A stretch of 64,000 nt of DNA, taken from positions 1,019,760 to 1,083,759 of the forward strand of contig NZ_CP083986.1 of NCBI RefSeq assembly GCF_020172685.1, in the 5' to 3' direction. The notes beneath the pieces are model-generated. The model ran no database searches, was not told the origin of the DNA, and saw only the letters and a list, made by a program, of their open reading frames with translations. Shown here one piece after another: positions 52,081-61,031 of the stretch. A program made the position numbers and the translations under genes. The number at the start of each line of letters is the position of its first letter. Positions within the stretch are counted from its first letter, which is position 1. The stretch is from [Mycobacterium] nativiensis (GTDB taxonomy: Bacteria > Actinomycetota > Actinomycetes > Mycobacteriales > Mycobacteriaceae).

Positions 52081-54351
52081 ATGGCTTCCGAGCCCAGGGT
52101 GAAGCTGACCAACGCCGACAAGGTGCTCTACCCCGCCACGGGCACCACCAAGGCGGAGGTCTTCGATTACTACACCCGCATCGCCGCCGTGATGCTGCCG
52201 CACATCGCGGGACGCCCGGTGACGCGCAAACGCTGGCCCAACGGCGTGGAGCAGGCGTCCTTCTTCGAAAAGCAGCTCGCGTCCTCGGCGCCGCAATGGC
52301 TGCCCCGCGCGCAGATACAACATCGCTCCGGTATCACCAGCTATCCGATCATCGACGACCTCGACGGCCTGGCCTGGATCGCCCAGCAGGCCGCCCTTGA
52401 GGTCCACGTGCCGCAATGGCGCTTCGAAGCCGAGTGGACGCACGGCGGGAAGGTGCTCAAGCCCGGCCTGGCGACACGGCTGGTCTTCGACCTGGACCCC
52501 GGCGAAGGCGTGACGCTGAGCCGACTCGCCGAGGTGGCGCGAGCCATCCGGGACCTGATGGCCGAACTCGGCCTGGACACCTTCCCGGTCACCAGCGGCA
52601 GCAAGGGCCTGCACCTGTACGCCGCCCTTGAACGTCCGGTGAGCAGCACCGGTGCGGCCGCGGTGGCCAAACGTGTTGCGCAACAACTCGAAAGTGCCAT
52701 GCCCGAGCTGGTGACCGCGACCATGGCCAAGAAGCTGCGGGCCGGCAAAGTCTTCCTCGACTGGAGTCAGAACAACGCGGCCAAGACCACCATCGCGCCG
52801 TACTCGCTGCGCGGCCGGGAACACCCGACCGTCGCCGCCCCTCGCACCTGGGCGGAGTTGGACGATCCGGACCTGCGGCAGCTGCGTTACGACGAGGTGC
52901 TGGACCGCGTCGAGAGCGACGGGGACCTGTTAGCCGGACTGGACGCCCCGCTGACAACGGATCGGCTCACCGAATATCGGGCCAAACGCGACGCCGCCAA
53001 GACCCCAGAACCGGTGCCCGAGGCGGTCGCTGCGCCCGGCGGCGGGAACAGTTTTGTCATCCACGAGCATCACGCCCGCCGACTGCACTACGACTTCCGT
53101 CTGGAGCGTGACGGCGTGCTGGTGAGTTGGGCGGTGCCCAAGAACCTGCCGGCGACCCCGTCGGTGAACCATCTGGCGGTGCGCACCGAGGATCACCCGC
53201 TGGAGTACGGGGCCTTCGAGGGCACCATCCCCAAAGGCGAGTACGGCGCCGGCACGGTGCGCATCTGGGATGCGGGCAGCTACGTGACTGAGAAGTTCGA
53301 GGACTCCGCCGACAAAGGTGAAGTGATCGTTGTGCTGTCCGGCAGCCGGATCTCCGGACGCTATGCGCTGATCCGGACCGGCGGCGATCAGTGGTTGGCG
53401 CACCGGATGAAGGACCAGCAGGCGTTCACGTTCACCGATCTGGCTCCGATGCTGGCCACCCACGGTGAGGTGGCCCGGTTGGATCCGGATCGGTGGGCCT
53501 TCGAGGGCAAGTGGGACGGCTACCGGCTGCTGGTGGAGGCCGACCGGGGCCGGGTGCGGTTGCGCTCACGCAGCGGGCGCGAGGTCACCGGTGAGTACCC
53601 GCAGTTGCAGTCGCTGGCCGGCGACCTCACCGAGCACCACGTCGTCCTTGACGGCGAACTCGTCGCCCTCGACGACGCCGGGGTGCCCAGCTTCGAGGCG
53701 ATGCAGAACAGTTCTCGCTCAGCCCGTCTGCAGTTCTGGGCCTTCGACCTGCTCTACCTCGACGGCCGCCCGCTGCTGCGCGCCACCTACCGGGACCGTC
53801 GCCGCCTGCTGGAAACCCTCGCGCAGGGAACCGATCTGGTGGTCAAAGACCTGCTGGCCGCCGACGCCGCGGAAGCCCTCGAACAGTCCGGCCGGCTCGG
53901 CTGGGAAGGGGTGGTCGCCAAGAAGTGGGACTCGACCTACCGGCCCGGCCACCGGTCGCCGGCCTGGATCAAGCACAAACACTGGCGAACCCAGGAGGTG
54001 GTGATCGGCGGCTGGCGGGCCGGCGAGGGCGCCCGGGGCGGGGGAATCGGAGCGTTGCTGATGGGTGTTCCCACCGGCCAGAAACTGGCGTATGTCGGCC
54101 GGGTGGGCACCGGCTTCACCGAGCGTGAGCTCGCCGCGCTGAAGAAGACGCTGACACCGCTGCGCACCGACGAATCACCCTTCGACACGGCGCTCACCGG
54201 CCCGGATGCCGTCGGGCTCACCTTCGTGCGGCCGAGCCTGGTGGGGGAGGTGCGCTACAGCGAGCGGACATCGGATGGTCGGCTCCGTCAACCCAGCTGG
54301 CGCGGTCTGCGGCCCGACAAGACTCCCGCCGACGTGGTGAGTGAAGATTGA
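52081..54351 (+). CDS. ligD: LigD, multifunctional NHEJ ligase/polymerase
   Basis: A 756-residue protein with three enzymes in the mycobacterial order. Residues about 1-290 form the primase/polymerase domain (VKLTNADKVLYPATGTTKAEVFDYY, VFDLDPGEGV with the metal Asp pair). Residues about 310-450 form the 3'-phosphoesterase (FVIHEHHARRLHYDFRLERDGVLVSWAVPKNLP). Residues about 460-755 form the ATP-dependent ligase, with the nucleotidyl Lys in KWDGYR at about 477, then VLDGELVALD, and VVAKKWDSTYRPGHRSPAWIKHK. It fills, trims and seals double-strand breaks held by Ku. M. tuberculosis LigD is about 759 residues. Confidence 0.97.
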   Translation: MASEPRVKLTNADKVLYPATGTTKAEVFDYYTRIAAVMLPHIAGRPVTRKRWPNGVEQASFFEKQLASSAPQWLPRAQIQHRSGITSYPIIDDLDGLAWIAQQAALEVHVPQWRFEAEWTHGGKVLKPGLATRLVFDLDPGEGVTLSRLAEVARAIRDLMAELGLDTFPVTSGSKGLHLYAALERPVSSTGAAAVAKRVAQQLESAMPELVTATMAKKLRAGKVFLDWSQNNAAKTTIAPYSLRGREHPTVAAPRTWAELDDPDLRQLRYDEVLDRVESDGDLLAGLDAPLTTDRLTEYRAKRDAAKTPEPVPEAVAAPGGGNSFVIHEHHARRLHYDFRLERDGVLVSWAVPKNLPATPSVNHLAVRTEDHPLEYGAFEGTIPKGEYGAGTVRIWDAGSYVTEKFEDSADKGEVIVVLSGSRISGRYALIRTGGDQWLAHRMKDQQAFTFTDLAPMLATHGEVARLDPDRWAFEGKWDGYRLLVEADRGRVRLRSRSGREVTGEYPQLQSLAGDLTEHHVVLDGELVALDDAGVPSFEAMQNSSRSARLQFWAFDLLYLDGRPLLRATYRDRRRLLETLAQGTDLVVKDLLAADAAEALEQSGRLGWEGVVAKKWDSTYRPGHRSPAWIKHKHWRTQEVVIGGWRAGEGARGGGIGALLMGVPTGQKLAYVGRVGTGFTERELAALKKTLTPLRTDESPFDTALTGPDAVGLTFVRPSLVGEVRYSERTSDGRLRQPSWRGLRPDKTPADVVSED

Positions 54352-54354
54352 CCG

Positions 54355-55305
54355 GTGCGCTGGGTGACCTATCGAAGCGGGGACGGCGAACGGACCGGGG
54401 TGCTGGTCGGCGACGTGATCCACGCGGCGCCGGCCGGCGTGACGCTGCTGGAGCTGATCGGGCTGGGCCCGGATGGTCTGCGTGAGACCGGCGAACGGGC
54501 CCTGACAGCACCCGCGGCGACGCCGCGGGTCGACCAGGTGGCGCTCATGGCGCCGATACCGCGCCCGCCGTCGATCCGGGACAGCCTGGGCTTTTTGGAA
54601 CATATGCGCAACTGTCTGGCGGCGACCGGCCGCTCCCGGGTGCTCGACGACGTCTGGTATCAGATACCGGCGTTCTACTTTGCCTGCCCGGCAACGGTTC
54701 TGGGTCCCTACGACGATGCCCCGACGGCGCCCGGCAGTGTCTGCCAGGACTTCGAACTGGAGGTCGCCGCGGTCATCGGTAAGGCCGGGGCGAACCTGTC
54801 GGCGGCGCAAGCCGAACAGGCCATCATCGGCTACACCATCTTCAACGACTGGTCGGCGCGGGATCTGCAAGCTCGGGAGGGAGTGCTGGCGATCGGGCAG
54901 GCCAAGGGCAAGGACAGTGGCGTCACGCTGGGGCCGTACCTGGTGACCCCCGACGAGCTCGAACCGTACCGCCGTGACGGCCGACTGAGCCTGCACGCCA
55001 CCGCGATCGTCAACGACGTGATCGTCGGCATGGGTTCGACCGGCACCATGGACTGGAGCTTCGGCGAGATCATCAGCTACGCGTCGCGGGGGGTGCCGCT
55101 GGAACCGGGTGACGTCTTCGGATCCGGCACCGTACCGACCTGCACGCTCGTCGAGCATCTCGATCCCGCGGCGCCGCAAGCGTTTCCGGGCTGGCTGAGC
55201 GACGGGGACGTGGTGACCCTGCAGGTGCAGGGCCTCGGTGAGGTTCGCCAGACCGTGCGCGCCAGCGCTCCGCCGATACCGCTGGCGGATCGCCCGCGCC
55301 CTTAG
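54355..55305 (+). CDS. fumarylacetoacetate-hydrolase-family protein
   Basis: A 316-residue protein from GTG 54355, three bases after ligD. The C-terminal FAH domain has CQDFELEVAAVIGK (metal-binding Glu pair), IFNDWSARDLQAREGVL and the closing GDVFGSGTVPTC with EHL; the first 90 residues are the variable N-terminal part (GDVIHAAPAGVTLLELIGLG). Members hydrolyse or decarboxylate diketo acids with Mg2+. M. tuberculosis Rv0939 lies in the same position after ligD, so the gene pair is ancestral. No known role in repair. Confidence 0.88.
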   Translation: MRWVTYRSGDGERTGVLVGDVIHAAPAGVTLLELIGLGPDGLRETGERALTAPAATPRVDQVALMAPIPRPPSIRDSLGFLEHMRNCLAATGRSRVLDDVWYQIPAFYFACPATVLGPYDDAPTAPGSVCQDFELEVAAVIGKAGANLSAAQAEQAIIGYTIFNDWSARDLQAREGVLAIGQAKGKDSGVTLGPYLVTPDELEPYRRDGRLSLHATAIVNDVIVGMGSTGTMDWSFGEIISYASRGVPLEPGDVFGSGTVPTCTLVEHLDPAAPQAFPGWLSDGDVVTLQVQGLGEVRQTVRASAPPIPLADRPRP

Positions 55306-57416
55306 CTCGCCGCTGTGACGGTCACCTTGACGGTGGATGCGCCGGAGTCGGAGGTGATGGTCAGCTGCGAGGCGTTGGGTCCTGAGGTGACGTGTCCGCC
55401 GGTCACGGTCACGGTGTAGCCGTTCGGGTATTGGCTCGGCGGAACCGAGATGGTGGTCTCGGAACCGGCCGCGAAGGAGCCGGAACCGTCGGCCTGGTCG
55501 GTGGAGTAGGCGAACCAGAAGACGCCGCCCGAGAAGGACCAGGAGGTCGGGGTGCCCGATATCACCTGCGGGTAGGGCTGGGACAGGGCGTCGAGCTTGT
55601 CCCAGTGGACGTTGTCGCCGACCGGCGGCTTGCTCGGGTCGTAGACCAGCGCCTGGTCCTCCGGTGAGATGCTGGTGATGTCTTTGCCGGAGTATGCCCA
55701 TTCGGCCCAGCCGAACAGCGCCCGGTTGGCGGCCTGCAGGCTTGCGTCGATGGCTCCAATGTTGTTGGTGGCGCCGAATTCGCTGAACCAACCCGGGATG
55801 TTGTGGGCCTGCGTGTAGTCCATTGCGTAGTCGAGGACGACGTCGGCGTTCCAGTCGCAACCGAAGCTGGTCCCGGGGAACAGCGAAGCCGTGAGGCAGT
55901 AGTGGTGGAACGAGAAGGCCGAGTTCGGGTCGTCCACCGTGCCCAAATGCGTCGGCACCGGCAGGGTGCCGAAGAGCGCGGGCGGTTCGAAGAACACCGT
56001 CTTGTTCGGGTCGACCGATCGGATGGCCGCGTCGATCTGGTTGTAGAACGGGGTCAGCTGCTGGGCTTCGAAGTACGCGTTGCCCAATATGCTTCCCAGC
56101 CAGTGCGAGCCGGCCCACGGCTCGTTCATGATGTCGTAGCCGGCCACGTTCGGATCGTCTTTGAAGTAGTTGGCGACGGCCTGCCACATCAGTGCGTAAT
56201 GATTCTGCACCCCGATCCCGTCGGATGCTTTGGTGTTGGCCCAGAACGCATCCCAGGCATGGTTCTGCGCCGGGCTCAGGGGGTAGGTGGCCGGGAAGCC
56301 CAGGCCGAGGTGGGGTAGCCCGCCGTTGAACGTGGCCCAGTCCGGCGCACCCTCGCCGCCGAACTCCTCATTGTAAAGATCCTGGTGCATGTCGAGGATT
56401 GCCACGATCTTGTGCCGGGCCAGGATCTCCACGGTGTCCTTGATCGACGCCAGGTAGTTGTAGTCGATGACGCCGGGTTGCGGTTCGACGCCGGCCCAGA
56501 TGACACCGAGGCGCACCGAATTGAAGCCGTTGGCCGCCAGGAATGCGGCGTCGTCGTCGCTGAAGCCGTCGCCGGACGGGGTGTAGGGGTCTACCTTGTA
56601 GACCTGGTTGAGGCCGTGCCAGATGACGACTTGTCCGTCGGCGTTGGTGAGCCAGCCGTTGGAGACCTCGACCGGTGGGGCGACCGTTCCGGTGATGCCG
56701 CCCGGCAGCGTGCCGAAATGCCCGGCCGCGCCGTGGGTTCCGGACCAGAGCCCGGCGACTCCGCCGGCTCCGCCGAGTGCGGGCAGTCCGCTGGCGGTGG
56801 CGCCGTCGCCGGCGTCGCCGCCGTGTCCGCCGTTGCCCAGCAGCCAGGCGGCGGCTCCACCGTCCCCACCGGTGGCCCCGGCTCCGCCGTCACCGCCTGC
56901 CCCGCCGTTGCCGAAGAGTCCGACGGCGGCGCCGCCGTGGCCGCCGGCGACACCGTCGGTGGTGCTGTTCCAGCCTGCGCCGCCGTCGCCGAAGAGCCAG
57001 CCACCGTTGCCGCCGTTGGGGTTGGCTTCGGTGCCGTCGGCGCCGTTGCCGATGACCGTGGAGCCGAACAGCTGGTTGATGGCGCCGTTGACCTGGGTGC
57101 CCAGTTCGCTGTCGATCCACTTCTCGGCGATGTCGTGCAGGCCGGTGTAGACGTCGAATCCCACCGCGGGGCCCGGCTCGGCCAGCGCGGCCAGTGCGGC
57201 GTCCCAATGGGCGGAGGACAGGAAGGAGTCCCACGCGGTCGTGTCGAAGACGGCGTCACCGTCGAGAGTGCCCGCTGCGGTGACAAACGGTGCGAACAGC
57301 ACATCCATCATGTCGTCGACGTCGGCCTGCGCAGGCGGGGCCAGAGGCACCATCGCCAGGAATGCGGCTATCCCCACAACCTTGCTGCCCACAACGTTGC
57401 GGTGGCGACGAGCCAT
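55302..57416 (-). CDS. secreted PGRS-containing GH5 glycosidase, endoglycoceramidase-like (copy A)
   Basis: A 704-residue protein starting at ATG 57416 (same length as copy B). Residues 1-40 are a signal peptide ending near PAQA. Residues about 45-130 are a conserved helical part, about 130-240 are PGRS-like repeats (GGNGG, GGAGG, GGDGG), and about 250-600 a GH5 barrel: NQVYKVDPYTPSGDGFS, VRLGVIWAGVEPQPG, DMHQDLYNEEFGGEGAPDWA (endoglycoceramidase-type), the acid/base Glu in NEPW and the nucleophile Glu in WFSEFGATNN. A C-terminal beta domain follows. No PE domain is present. It likely cleaves sphingolipid glycans or related glycosides outside the cell. The stop overlaps the FAH gene by 3 bases. 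Confidence 0.9.
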   Translation of the reverse strand: MARRHRNVVGSKVVGIAAFLAMVPLAPPAQADVDDMMDVLFAPFVTAAGTLDGDAVFDTTAWDSFLSSAHWDAALAALAEPGPAVGFDVYTGLHDIAEKWIDSELGTQVNGAINQLFGSTVIGNGADGTEANPNGGNGGWLFGDGGAGWNSTTDGVAGGHGGAAVGLFGNGGAGGDGGAGATGGDGGAAAWLLGNGGHGGDAGDGATASGLPALGGAGGVAGLWSGTHGAAGHFGTLPGGITGTVAPPVEVSNGWLTNADGQVVIWHGLNQVYKVDPYTPSGDGFSDDDAAFLAANGFNSVRLGVIWAGVEPQPGVIDYNYLASIKDTVEILARHKIVAILDMHQDLYNEEFGGEGAPDWATFNGGLPHLGLGFPATYPLSPAQNHAWDAFWANTKASDGIGVQNHYALMWQAVANYFKDDPNVAGYDIMNEPWAGSHWLGSILGNAYFEAQQLTPFYNQIDAAIRSVDPNKTVFFEPPALFGTLPVPTHLGTVDDPNSAFSFHHYCLTASLFPGTSFGCDWNADVVLDYAMDYTQAHNIPGWFSEFGATNNIGAIDASLQAANRALFGWAEWAYSGKDITSISPEDQALVYDPSKPPVGDNVHWDKLDALSQPYPQVISGTPTSWSFSGGVFWFAYSTDQADGSGSFAAGSETTISVPPSQYPNGYTVTVTGGHVTSGPNASQLTITSDSGASTVKVTVTAAS

Positions 57417-57495
57417 TTTGGCGGACCCTCTTCCATGAAAGTGGCGCAATTTGCTGAGCTGTTTCTGAGAACGTAGATGAGTCGCTTACCTTATG

Positions 57496-57506
57496 CAAGG
57501 GTACGG
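57496..57506 (-). promoter_or_regulatory. upstream element CCGTACCCTTG shared by both GH5 genes (copy A)
   Basis: Read on the minus strand, CCGTACCCTTG lies 80 bases upstream of the copy A start; the same 11-mer lies 77 bases upstream of copy B. A weaker shared TTCTCAG follows. It may be part of a promoter or a regulator site that gives each copy its own expression. Confidence 0.4.
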
Positions 57507-57516
57507 CGCGGTACCG

Positions 57517-59631
57517 CTAGGGCTTTGCCGTCACGGTCACGCTGACGGTTGCTGCGCCGGCGTCGGAGCTGATCGTCAGCACCGTGGCGTCGGGGCCGGA
57601 GGTGACATGCCCACCGGTCACGCTCACCGAGTAGCCATTCGGGTATTGGCTGGCGGGTACCGAGATGGCGGTCTGCGAGCCGGCCGCGAAGGCGCCGGAG
57701 CCGTCGGCGTGGTCGGTGGAGTAGGCGAACGAGAAGACGCCGCCCGAGAACGACCAGGAGGTCGGAATGCCCGAGATCGCCTGCGGGTAGGGCTGGGACA
57801 GCGCGTCGAGTTTCTCGATGTTGACGTTGTCGCCGACCGGCGGCTTGCTCAAGTCGTAGACCAGCGCCTGATCGTTCGGTGACGTACTGGTGATGTCGTT
57901 GCCGGTGTAGGCCCATTCGGTCCAACCGACCAGATGCTGGTTGGCGGAGTTCATACCGGCGGTGATGGTCGGGATGTTGTTCGTGGCCCCGAACTCGCTG
58001 AGCAGCGCCGGGATGTTGTGCTCCTGCGCGTAGTCCATCGCGTACCCCAGGACGACATCGGCGTTCCAGTCGCAGCCGAAGCTCAGGGTCGGGAACAGCG
58101 CATTCACCATGCAGTAGTGGTGGAACGAGAGGGCCGTGTTGGGATCGTCGACCGTGCCCAGATGGTTCGGCACCGGAAGGCTGGCGTCGAGGGTGGTCGG
58201 CCCGAAGAAGACCGTCTTGTTCGGGTCGACCGATCGGATGGCCGCGTCGATCTGGTTGTAGAACGGGGTCAGCTGCTGGGAGTCGAAGTACGGGTTGCCC
58301 AATATGCTTCCCAGCCAGTGCGAGCCGGCCCACGGCTCGTTGATGATCTCGTAGCCGGCCACGTTCGCGTCACCCTTGAAGTAGTTGGCGACGGCCTGCC
58401 ACATCAGCGCGTAATGGTTCTGCAGCCCGATCCCATCGGATGCGTCGGTGTTGGCCCAGAACGCATCCCAGGCGTGATTCTGAGCCGGGCTCACGAAGTA
58501 GCTGCCCGGGAAGCCCGCCTCGATGTTGGGCAGCCCTCCGGTGAAGGCCGCCCAGTCCGGCGCGCCGTCGCCGCCCAGGCTGCCGCTGTAGAGGTCTTGG
58601 TGCATGTCGAGAATGGCAACGATGTTGTGGTTGGCCAGGATCTGCACAGTCTGTTGGATGGAGGACAGGTAGTTGTAGTCGATGACGCCGGGTTGCGGTT
58701 CGACGCCGGCCCAGATGACACCGAGGCGGACCGCGTTGAAGCCGTTGGCGGCCAGGAATGCGGCGTCGTCGTCGCTGAAGCCGTCGCCGGACGGGGTGTA
58801 GGGGTCTACCTTGTAGACCTGGTTGAGGCCGTGCCAGATGACGACTTGTCCGTCGGCGTTGGTGAGCCAGCCGTTGGAGACCTCGACCGGTGGGGCGACC
58901 GTTCCGGTGATGCCGCCCGGCAGCGTGCCGAAATGCCCGGCCGCGCCGTGGGTTCCGGACCAGAGCCCGGCGACTCCGCCGGCTCCGCCGAGTGCGGGCA
59001 GTCCGCTGGCGGTGGCGCCGTCGCCGGCGTCGCCGCCGTGTCCGCCGTTGCCCAGCAGCCAGGCGGCGGCTCCACCGTCCCCACCGGTGGCTCCGGCTCC
59101 GCCGTCACCGCCGGCGCCGCCGTTGCCGAAGAGTCCGACGGCGGCGCCGCCGTGGCCGCCGGCGACACCGTCGGTGGTGCTGTTCCAGCCTGCGCCGCCG
59201 TCGCCGAAGAGCCAGCCGCCGTTGCCGCCGTTGGGGTTGGCTTCGGTGCCGTCGGCGCCGTTGCCGATGACCGTGGAGCCGAACAGCTGGTTGATGGCGC
59301 CGTTGACCTGGGTGCCCAGTTCGCTGTCGATCCACTTCTCGGCGATGTCGTGCAGGCCGGTGTAGAAGTCGAATCCCACCGCGGGGCCCGGCTCGGCCAG
59401 CGCGGCCAGCGCGGCGTCCCAATGCTCGGGGGCCAGGAACGTCCCCCACGCGGTCGTGTCGAAGACGGCGTCACCGTCAAGGGCGCCCGCTGCGGTGACA
59501 AACGGTGCGAACAGCACATCCATCATGTCGTCGACGTCGGCCTGCGCAGGCGGGGCCAGAGGGGTGATCGCCAAGAACGCCGCGACTCCGACAACCTTGC
59601 CGCCCACAACCTTGCTGCGGTGACGAGACAT
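57517..59631 (-). CDS. secreted PGRS-containing GH5 glycosidase, endoglycoceramidase-like (copy B)
   Basis: A 704-residue paralogue of copy A in the same orientation and exactly 2215 bp away. ATG 59631 has AAGGG upstream. Signal peptide to PPAQA at residue 31, conserved helical part, PGRS-like stretch and GH5 barrel are all kept, with catalytic Glu in IINEPW and in LLSEFGATNN. Differences from copy A cluster in the barrel (for example VISPAQNHAW region and loops around DLYSGSLGGDGAPDWA) and the C-terminal beta domain, while the first 400 residues are nearly identical. It is likely transcribed first; a separate upstream element suggests independent promoters for the two. Confidence 0.9.
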   Translation of the reverse strand: MSRHRSKVVGGKVVGVAAFLAITPLAPPAQADVDDMMDVLFAPFVTAAGALDGDAVFDTTAWGTFLAPEHWDAALAALAEPGPAVGFDFYTGLHDIAEKWIDSELGTQVNGAINQLFGSTVIGNGADGTEANPNGGNGGWLFGDGGAGWNSTTDGVAGGHGGAAVGLFGNGGAGGDGGAGATGGDGGAAAWLLGNGGHGGDAGDGATASGLPALGGAGGVAGLWSGTHGAAGHFGTLPGGITGTVAPPVEVSNGWLTNADGQVVIWHGLNQVYKVDPYTPSGDGFSDDDAAFLAANGFNAVRLGVIWAGVEPQPGVIDYNYLSSIQQTVQILANHNIVAILDMHQDLYSGSLGGDGAPDWAAFTGGLPNIEAGFPGSYFVSPAQNHAWDAFWANTDASDGIGLQNHYALMWQAVANYFKGDANVAGYEIINEPWAGSHWLGSILGNPYFDSQQLTPFYNQIDAAIRSVDPNKTVFFGPTTLDASLPVPNHLGTVDDPNTALSFHHYCMVNALFPTLSFGCDWNADVVLGYAMDYAQEHNIPALLSEFGATNNIPTITAGMNSANQHLVGWTEWAYTGNDITSTSPNDQALVYDLSKPPVGDNVNIEKLDALSQPYPQAISGIPTSWSFSGGVFSFAYSTDHADGSGAFAAGSQTAISVPASQYPNGYSVSVTGGHVTSGPDATVLTISSDAGAATVSVTVTAKP

Positions 59632-59707
59632 CTCGACACACCCTTCCCATGGACACGCCTGTATCTGAGGCCTGTCTGAGAAGCTAAATCAGCTGCTTAA
59701 CAGCGCG

Positions 59708-59718
59708 CAAGGGTACGG
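59708..59718 (-). promoter_or_regulatory. upstream element CCGTACCCTTG, copy B
   Basis: Minus-strand CCGTACCCTTG, 77 bases upstream of the copy B start; identical to the element at 57496-57506. Confidence 0.4.
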
Positions 59719-60078
59719 CTGAAAAGGAACGAATCCGGCCGCCGGGTCCGCAGCTGTGATCTGGCGCGGACCAACGCTCATCAACACTGCGTGGCAGCGC
59801 GGACCCACTGGCGCCGAGCGTCGCTCTGGCCGACGTCCGATGCAGCGGCGCGCAGCACATGAACAGCCCTTTGATAGTCGCCGGGGCCGCCTCGAGGCGG
59901 GGTCGGCAGGCAGGGTTGTGGCTTCATCGAGTACCTCCCGCAGGTCATGCGATGAGATGCGCAGTATCCGACCGCGGTCTGCGATCAGTGCACACGCCTG
60001 TCCAACGTCGGCGGGCCCGAAATCTATCCCGTCGTCACAGTGAGCCTGCGCACGCCGGCCGCTCCGGTGTGACCGGCA
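59719..60078. other. 360-bp gap without a convincing gene
   Basis: Between the copy B upstream element and the end of the LLM oxidoreductase I see no frame with a good start, ribosome binding site and mycobacterial codon pattern. A minus-strand frame of about 100 codons exists without an initiating codon. Base composition resembles the flanks. No repeats or RNA structure stood out. Confidence 0.5.
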
Positions 60079-60951
60079 TCACCCGGTCTTGGCGATGACG
60101 TGCTCGGCGAAGCGCTCGAGGTTGCGGATCTTGTTGTCCAGCGGCTCGGTGTCGTTGCCCATGATGTAGGGCACCCGGAAGCCCACGATGACGTCGGTGA
60201 CGCCCTTGTCCTCCAGGCGTTTGACGCCGTCCAGGGTGAATCCGTCGACCGAGATCACGTGGATTTCGAACGGGTCATTGGCACGGCCCTCCTCCTCGCG
60301 GAGCTGCTTGAGCCGGGTGATCAGGCCGTCGAGTTCGGCTGGGTCGCCGCCGCCGTGCATCCAGCCGTCGTGGCGTGCCGCGCGGCGCAGTGCGGCTTCG
60401 GCGTGGCCACCGATCAGGATCGGGATCGGCTGGGACGGGGCCGGGGTCATCTTGGTCTTGGGGATGTCGTAGAACTCGCCGTGGAACTCGAAGTACTCGC
60501 CGGTGGTGAGCCCCTGAATGATCTCGATGCACTCGTCCATCCGCTTGCCGCGCCGGGCGAACGGCACGCCCATCAGCTCGTAGTCCTCCGGCCAGGGGCT
60601 GGTGCCCACGCCCAACCCCAGTCGGTTGTCGATCATCGCGGCCAGCGAACCGGCCTGCTTGGCCACCAGGGCCGGCGGGCGGATCGGCAGCTTGACCACG
60701 AACGGGGTGAATCGCAGCGTGCTGGTGACCGCGCCCAGCGCCGCGATCAACACGAAGGTCTCGATGAAGGCCTTGCCGTCCAAGAACTCCCGGTTGCCGT
60801 CGGGGGTGTACGGGTATTTCGAGTCCGATTCGAACGGGTAGGCGACGCTGTCCGGGATCGTCATGCTGTGGTAGCCGGCTGCCTCGGCGGCCTTGGCGAG
60901 CGGAATGTAGTAGCTGGGGTCGGTCATCGCCTCGGCGTAGGTGAAGCGCAC
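60079..60951 (-). CDS. LLM-class, probable F420-dependent oxidoreductase
   Basis: A 290-residue TIM-barrel protein of the luciferase-like monooxygenase group starting at GTG 60951 behind GAGGAG. It shows RFTYAEAMTDPSYYIPLAKAAEAAGYHSMTIPDS, GLGVGTSPWPEDYELMGVPFARRGKRMDECIEIIQGLTTGEYFEFHGEFYDIPKTKMTPAPSQPIPILIGGHAEAALRRAARHDGW and the C-terminal barrel part. The NCBI-like pattern GxSPW and FxRRGKRMDE is that of mycobacterial F420-dependent members. Substrate unknown. Matches the position of Rv0940c in M. tuberculosis, near ligD. Confidence 0.87.
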   Translation of the reverse strand: MRFTYAEAMTDPSYYIPLAKAAEAAGYHSMTIPDSVAYPFESDSKYPYTPDGNREFLDGKAFIETFVLIAALGAVTSTLRFTPFVVKLPIRPPALVAKQAGSLAAMIDNRLGLGVGTSPWPEDYELMGVPFARRGKRMDECIEIIQGLTTGEYFEFHGEFYDIPKTKMTPAPSQPIPILIGGHAEAALRRAARHDGWMHGGGDPAELDGLITRLKQLREEEGRANDPFEIHVISVDGFTLDGVKRLEDKGVTDVIVGFRVPYIMGNDTEPLDNKIRNLERFAEHVIAKTG

Positions 60952-61031
60952 GTGGTCTCCTCGGTCTCGGATGGTCTGCGGGCTGTTTCTTGCATAGCAG
61001 ACTCACCGAGGCGGCCGGGGCGGGGTAGTGG

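Larger units (their letters stand above)
55302..59631 (-). repeat. tandem duplication of the GH5 gene, N-terminal halves nearly identical
   Basis: Copies A and B are head-to-tail with a 2215-bp period. The approximately 0.9 kb covering 56500-57400 and 58715-59615 differ at only a handful of bases that I could spot, while the catalytic/C-terminal halves differ at many. Such uneven identity suggests a recent partial gene conversion rather than one simple duplication event. Confidence 0.85.

Noticed and set aside
59756..60043. A 95-codon plus-strand frame in the gap before the LLM gene
   Set aside because: No ribosome binding site or codon bias; composition is Arg/Ser-rich as in shadow frames.
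59859..60078. A minus-strand frame with CDDGIDFGPADVGQACALIADRGRILR
   Set aside because: It reads somewhat like protein but has no in-frame ATG, GTG or TTG at its start; left as unassigned sequence.
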